64,000 nucleotides of DNA from Listeria farberi (lineage in GTDB: Bacteria; Bacillota; Bacilli; Lactobacillales; Listeriaceae): positions 248,001-312,000 of the forward strand of contig NZ_JAARZJ010000001.1 in NCBI RefSeq assembly GCF_014229245.1, written 5' to 3'. Position numbers and translations under genes: made by a program. Positions 60,456 through 64,000 of this stretch are shown in pieces (the first letter of the stretch is position 1; each line of letters starts with the position of its first letter). The notes below the pieces were generated by a model. It had not been told where the DNA came from, did no database searches, and worked only from the letters and a program-made list of their open reading frames with translations.

Positions 60456-62163
60456 TTTTCAAGCCTAGAACAAGCTTTTCATCTGGTGTAACAAAATAAG
60501 TCGTTTGGTTATCATAAATGACATAACCAGGTTTGGCACCATTTGGTTTTTTCACGTGTTTAACAAGCGTGCCGTCGACGGGGACGGTTGCTGAAAGGCG
60601 CGCTTTTGAATAATAGGCTGCAATCATTGCGGCTTCTGTAATCGATATCTCATCTGGATTATTTGATTGAATGACCACATGCGAACCAGGCAAATCTTTT
60701 ACATGGAACCAGTATTCATTATTCCTAGCTAATTTATTCGTTAAATAATCATTTTGTTTATTATTTTTTCCGACTAAAATCGTTAAGCCAGTCGAAGAAG
60801 TATATTTTTCTGGAGCAGGTAAAGTCGCTTTTTTACGGCCGCCTTTTTTCTGTTTGTAGCGAAGATAGCCTTGTTCAGCTAGTTCTTGGCGGATTTCTTC
60901 CACGTCTTGTGGGCCGGATGTTTCAAGTTGTGATTCCACGGACTCTAAGTAAGTAATTTCTTCTTTCGTGAGTGCGATTTGCTCTTTCACTACTTCGACC
61001 GCGTTACGTAGTTTTTGGTAGCGGCTAAAGTAGCTTTGCGCATTGGCGGATGGCGTTTTTCTAGTATCAAGCGGAATCGTCATTTTCTTCATATCATCGT
61101 AAAAGTTTTCTACAGTAATTTCTTCCATCCCGCGTTCCATTAAATGCAGATTGGCAGTTAGAAGTTCACCTTGAATACGATAAACATCTGCTTTTTCTGT
61201 TTCGAGCAAAGTGTTTTCGAGTTTTTCGATTTTCAGCCTGCTTCGAGCCAGTTCGTTGGATAATAGTTTTTCTAAATCATGCGCGAATTGATGGACACGA
61301 TCACGACGTGCTTTACCTATATAAAAATGGTCTAACAGGGTACTTAAGTTAGCGAATTCTGTTGTGTCTGCATCGATATGACGGAGCGGGAAAAAATAGT
61401 AATCCTCTTTATTTTGGATGCGCCATTCGTTTGGCACGGCTGCATGTCCTAAATGCTCGTTCACTAGCCCAATTACTTCGAAAAAGGCGGCAACTAGCGA
61501 ATCTGCCGTTAAGTTCCCAGCACGAAATACTATTTCCCGAGCAAGCAAAGGGCTGAATCCTGCAAAATTTTGTACAAGTTGCTTATCCATTCGACCCGCT
61601 GAGAAATCTAGTCTATCCAGAATCTGCTCTGAAGTAACCTCAAATGGGTGGAGTTTATCCGTTGCAGGAGGTAACACATAAGTCGCTCCAGGAAGCAGTG
61701 TTCGGTAACTATTTTGTGCTGGAGAGACGTGTTTAATACAATCAACAATCACATTTTTCTCACGGTCGACAAGGGTAATATTACTATGACGTCCCATGAT
61801 TTCTACAAATAAATCACAAAAACGATTTTCACCAATATCATCTTTCCCGCGAATACTAAATTGTAAAATCCGTTCATTAGGAAGTTGCGTGATAGACTCA
61901 ATAATTGCCCCTTCTAAATATTTCCGGAGTAACATACAGAACATTGGCGGAGTTGCTGGGTTTTCAGGTATATCATCCGTCCACTGAATCCGTGCATAGC
62001 TAGGATGCGATGAGATAAGTAAACGTTTATTTTCACGATTTTTTCGGATATATAAAACAAGTTCATGTGAAAACGGTTGGTGGATCTTCATAATGCGCCC
62101 ACTTTCACCGTGTTCGGCAAGTTCTTCAGTCATAGCTTTTAAAAACATTGCATCAAACGCCAT
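60451..62163 (-). CDS. fbpA: FbpA / RqcH (NFACT family) ribosome-quality-control and fibronectin-binding protein
   Basis: The bacterial Rqc2 homologue that adds alanine tails to peptides on stalled 50S subunits. In Listeria it was first described as fibronectin-binding protein FbpA with a role in virulence. The 570-residue protein has the NFACT-N domain (1-about 220, MAFDAMFLKAMTEEL, RLLISSHPSYARIQ), two helix-hairpin-helix and coiled-coil segments (about 220-430), and the NFACT-R domain (about 440-560, with YWFHVKDLPGSHVVI). There is no signal peptide, consistent with a cytosolic main role. Divergent from yloC. Confidence 0.95.
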   Translation of the reverse strand: MAFDAMFLKAMTEELAEHGESGRIMKIHQPFSHELVLYIRKNRENKRLLISSHPSYARIQWTDDIPENPATPPMFCMLLRKYLEGAIIESITQLPNERILQFSIRGKDDIGENRFCDLFVEIMGRHSNITLVDREKNVIVDCIKHVSPAQNSYRTLLPGATYVLPPATDKLHPFEVTSEQILDRLDFSAGRMDKQLVQNFAGFSPLLAREIVFRAGNLTADSLVAAFFEVIGLVNEHLGHAAVPNEWRIQNKEDYYFFPLRHIDADTTEFANLSTLLDHFYIGKARRDRVHQFAHDLEKLLSNELARSRLKIEKLENTLLETEKADVYRIQGELLTANLHLMERGMEEITVENFYDDMKKMTIPLDTRKTPSANAQSYFSRYQKLRNAVEVVKEQIALTKEEITYLESVESQLETSGPQDVEEIRQELAEQGYLRYKQKKGGRKKATLPAPEKYTSSTGLTILVGKNNKQNDYLTNKLARNNEYWFHVKDLPGSHVVIQSNNPDEISITEAAMIAAYYSKARLSATVPVDGTLVKHVKKPNGAKPGYVIYDNQTTYFVTPDEKLVLGLKN

Positions 62164-62224
62164 TAGTTATTCATTCCTTTTTTAGTTAGTTACTTTCTAT
62201 TTTAACATACATTCCGAAAATGTA

Positions 62225-62253
62225 TTGTATGCATGAAGGAGCTTTGGTATAAT
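62225..62253 (+). promoter_or_regulatory. Promoter of the yloC-gmk-rpoZ operon
   Basis: TTGTAT (62225-62230), 17 bases, TATAAT (62248-62253), about 65 bases before yloC. Confidence 0.8.
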
Positions 62254-62319
62254 AAGAAGTCAGAACAAATTTCAAGTAATCTTAGAGGGAACTTTAAGTT
62301 ATGAAAGGTGTCTTGCCAA

Positions 62320-63195
62320 ATGGTGAAAAGCATGACGGGATTTGGGCGCGCCACAAAAGAATTTGAAGCGTTCAAAGTAACCATTGAATTAAAAGCAGTC
62401 AACCATCGCTACTCCGAATTTCTTTTTCGGATGCCTAAACAACTCGCTTATTTAGAAGGAAAATTAAAAAAGATCATAAGTAAGCAAATCAAACGTGGTA
62501 GAATTGAAGTTTTCTTTTCCATCACAGGAGAGCAAATTTCAAAACGTGAACTACATATTGACTGGGACCTCGCAGACAGCTATTACCGTTTTATCAAACA
62601 AGCAAGCGCTAGATATGAATTACAAGAATTACCTACAATGACCGATTTACTTCAAGAGCAAGCCTATCTTTCAATTGAAGAAGAAGTGGAGGCAAGTAGC
62701 GAGCTAGAGCGATTAGTTTTAGAAACCCTTGCCCGTGCAACCGAGCGACTGGACGAGATGAGAAGTATGGAAGGAGCAGAATTACTGCTGTATTTCAAAC
62801 AACATCTTACAGCACTCGAAACAAGTTTGGAAATCATTCAAGCCGAAATTCCAAATACAGAAAAACATTATCAAGAAAAAATTGAAACTCGCTTACAAAA
62901 CGTTGTAGGCGACCAATTTGATCCTAGTATCGTTCTTACAGAAGTCGCAATGCTACTTGAAAAGGCAGATATTAACGAAGAAGTCGAACGAACTAAGAGC
63001 CATTTAAAGCAATTTTATGGTATTATTTTACTCGAAGAACCAATTGGACGGAAACTGGATTTTCTTATCCAAGAAATGAACCGTGAAGTTAACACGATTG
63101 GATCCAAAGCAAGTTCTCTGAAAATCACCGAACAAGTGGTTGAAATGAAAACGACGCTAGAGAAAATTCGGGAACAAGTACAAAATGTGGAATGA
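62320..63195 (+). CDS. YicC-family endoribonuclease (YloC)
   Basis: A 291-residue protein of the YicC/YloC family, recently recognised as endoribonucleases. Family blocks are VKSMTGFGRA at the start, the ELKAVNHRYSEFLFRMP segment, and the C-terminal EPIGRKLDFLIQEMNREVNTIGSKA with conserved acidic residues. The start is ATG 62320 (or GTG 62323) after AAAGGTG. First gene of the conserved yloC-gmk-rpoZ run. Confidence 0.92.
   Translation: MVKSMTGFGRATKEFEAFKVTIELKAVNHRYSEFLFRMPKQLAYLEGKLKKIISKQIKRGRIEVFFSITGEQISKRELHIDWDLADSYYRFIKQASARYELQELPTMTDLLQEQAYLSIEEEVEASSELERLVLETLARATERLDEMRSMEGAELLLYFKQHLTALETSLEIIQAEIPNTEKHYQEKIETRLQNVVGDQFDPSIVLTEVAMLLEKADINEEVERTKSHLKQFYGIILLEEPIGRKLDFLIQEMNREVNTIGSKASSLKITEQVVEMKTTLEKIREQVQNVE

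Positions 63196-64000
<805 letters not shown>

Overview
The window is a continuous stretch of low-GC Firmicute chromosome. It matches the core backbone of Listeria, most likely L. monocytogenes or a very close sensu stricto relative. Evidence for this is the gene order recU/PBP1A - gpsB - rnpB - xpt/pbuX - chitinase - rpsN2, the ccpN - PPDK regulator - ppdK trio, an RsbR paralogue, the pyrR to pyrE operon followed by an SDR gene and fbpA, and protein sequences that look like Listeria. The species call is an inference from memory and was not checked by alignment. I see no tRNA, CRISPR array, insertion sequence, prophage or conventional defence island.

Layout. 0-4 kb: cell wall and division (PBP1A start, recU, ypoC, ypsA, gpsB), the RNase P RNA, and an rRNA methyltransferase. 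4-11 kb: an M32 peptidase, a guanine-riboswitch-controlled xpt-pbuX pair, a GH18 chitinase behind a sigma-B-like promoter, a zinc-independent S14 with a Zur-type operator, a 5'-3' exonuclease, an RNase H and a cold-shock protein. 11-20 kb: mntR, fhs, an ABC-F protein with thyA and dfrA, rlmA and phosphoglucomutase. 20-24 kb: a secreted V8-like protease with ChW repeats, then DedA, an ArAE-type membrane protein and a VOC protein. 24-28 kb (minus strand): ccpN, PPDK regulator and ppdK behind a strong palindromic operator, plus hemolysin III. 28-34 kb: degV, SGNH lipase, ypmS, msrA, msrB, an oxidoreductase, yozE, deoD and vanY. 35-38 kb: csoR-copA-copZ copper module. 38-48 kb: ctpA, marR, a manganese ABC transporter with an MntR-type box, a MATE exporter, an NCS2 purine permease, lspA, rluD, an RsbR paralogue and a small basic protein. 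48-60 kb: the complete pyrimidine operon with two PyrR attenuators. 60-64 kb: an atypical SDR, fbpA/rqcH, yloC, gmk and the start of rpoZ.

Several systems can be read together. Metal homeostasis appears three times: Mn by MntR with mntBCA, Cu by CsoR with CopA/CopZ, and Zn by the Zur-type site before rpsN2. Nucleotide supply appears as purine salvage (xpt, pbuX, NCS2 permease, deoD), thymidylate/folate (thyA, dfrA, fhs), and de novo UMP synthesis in one translationally overlapping operon. Carbon control appears as the CcpN-PDRP-PPDK set.

The least ordinary features are the ChW-repeat protease at 20.1-21.4 kb, a near-perfect 21-bp inverted repeat matching the CcpN motif at the ccpN promoter, a multi-stem RNA element between rnpB and rlmL, a 13-bp hairpin in place of a third PyrR attenuator before pyrB, a sigma-B-like promoter for the chitinase, and an SDR without the catalytic Tyr/Lys. 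None of these amounts to a clearly new multi-gene system.
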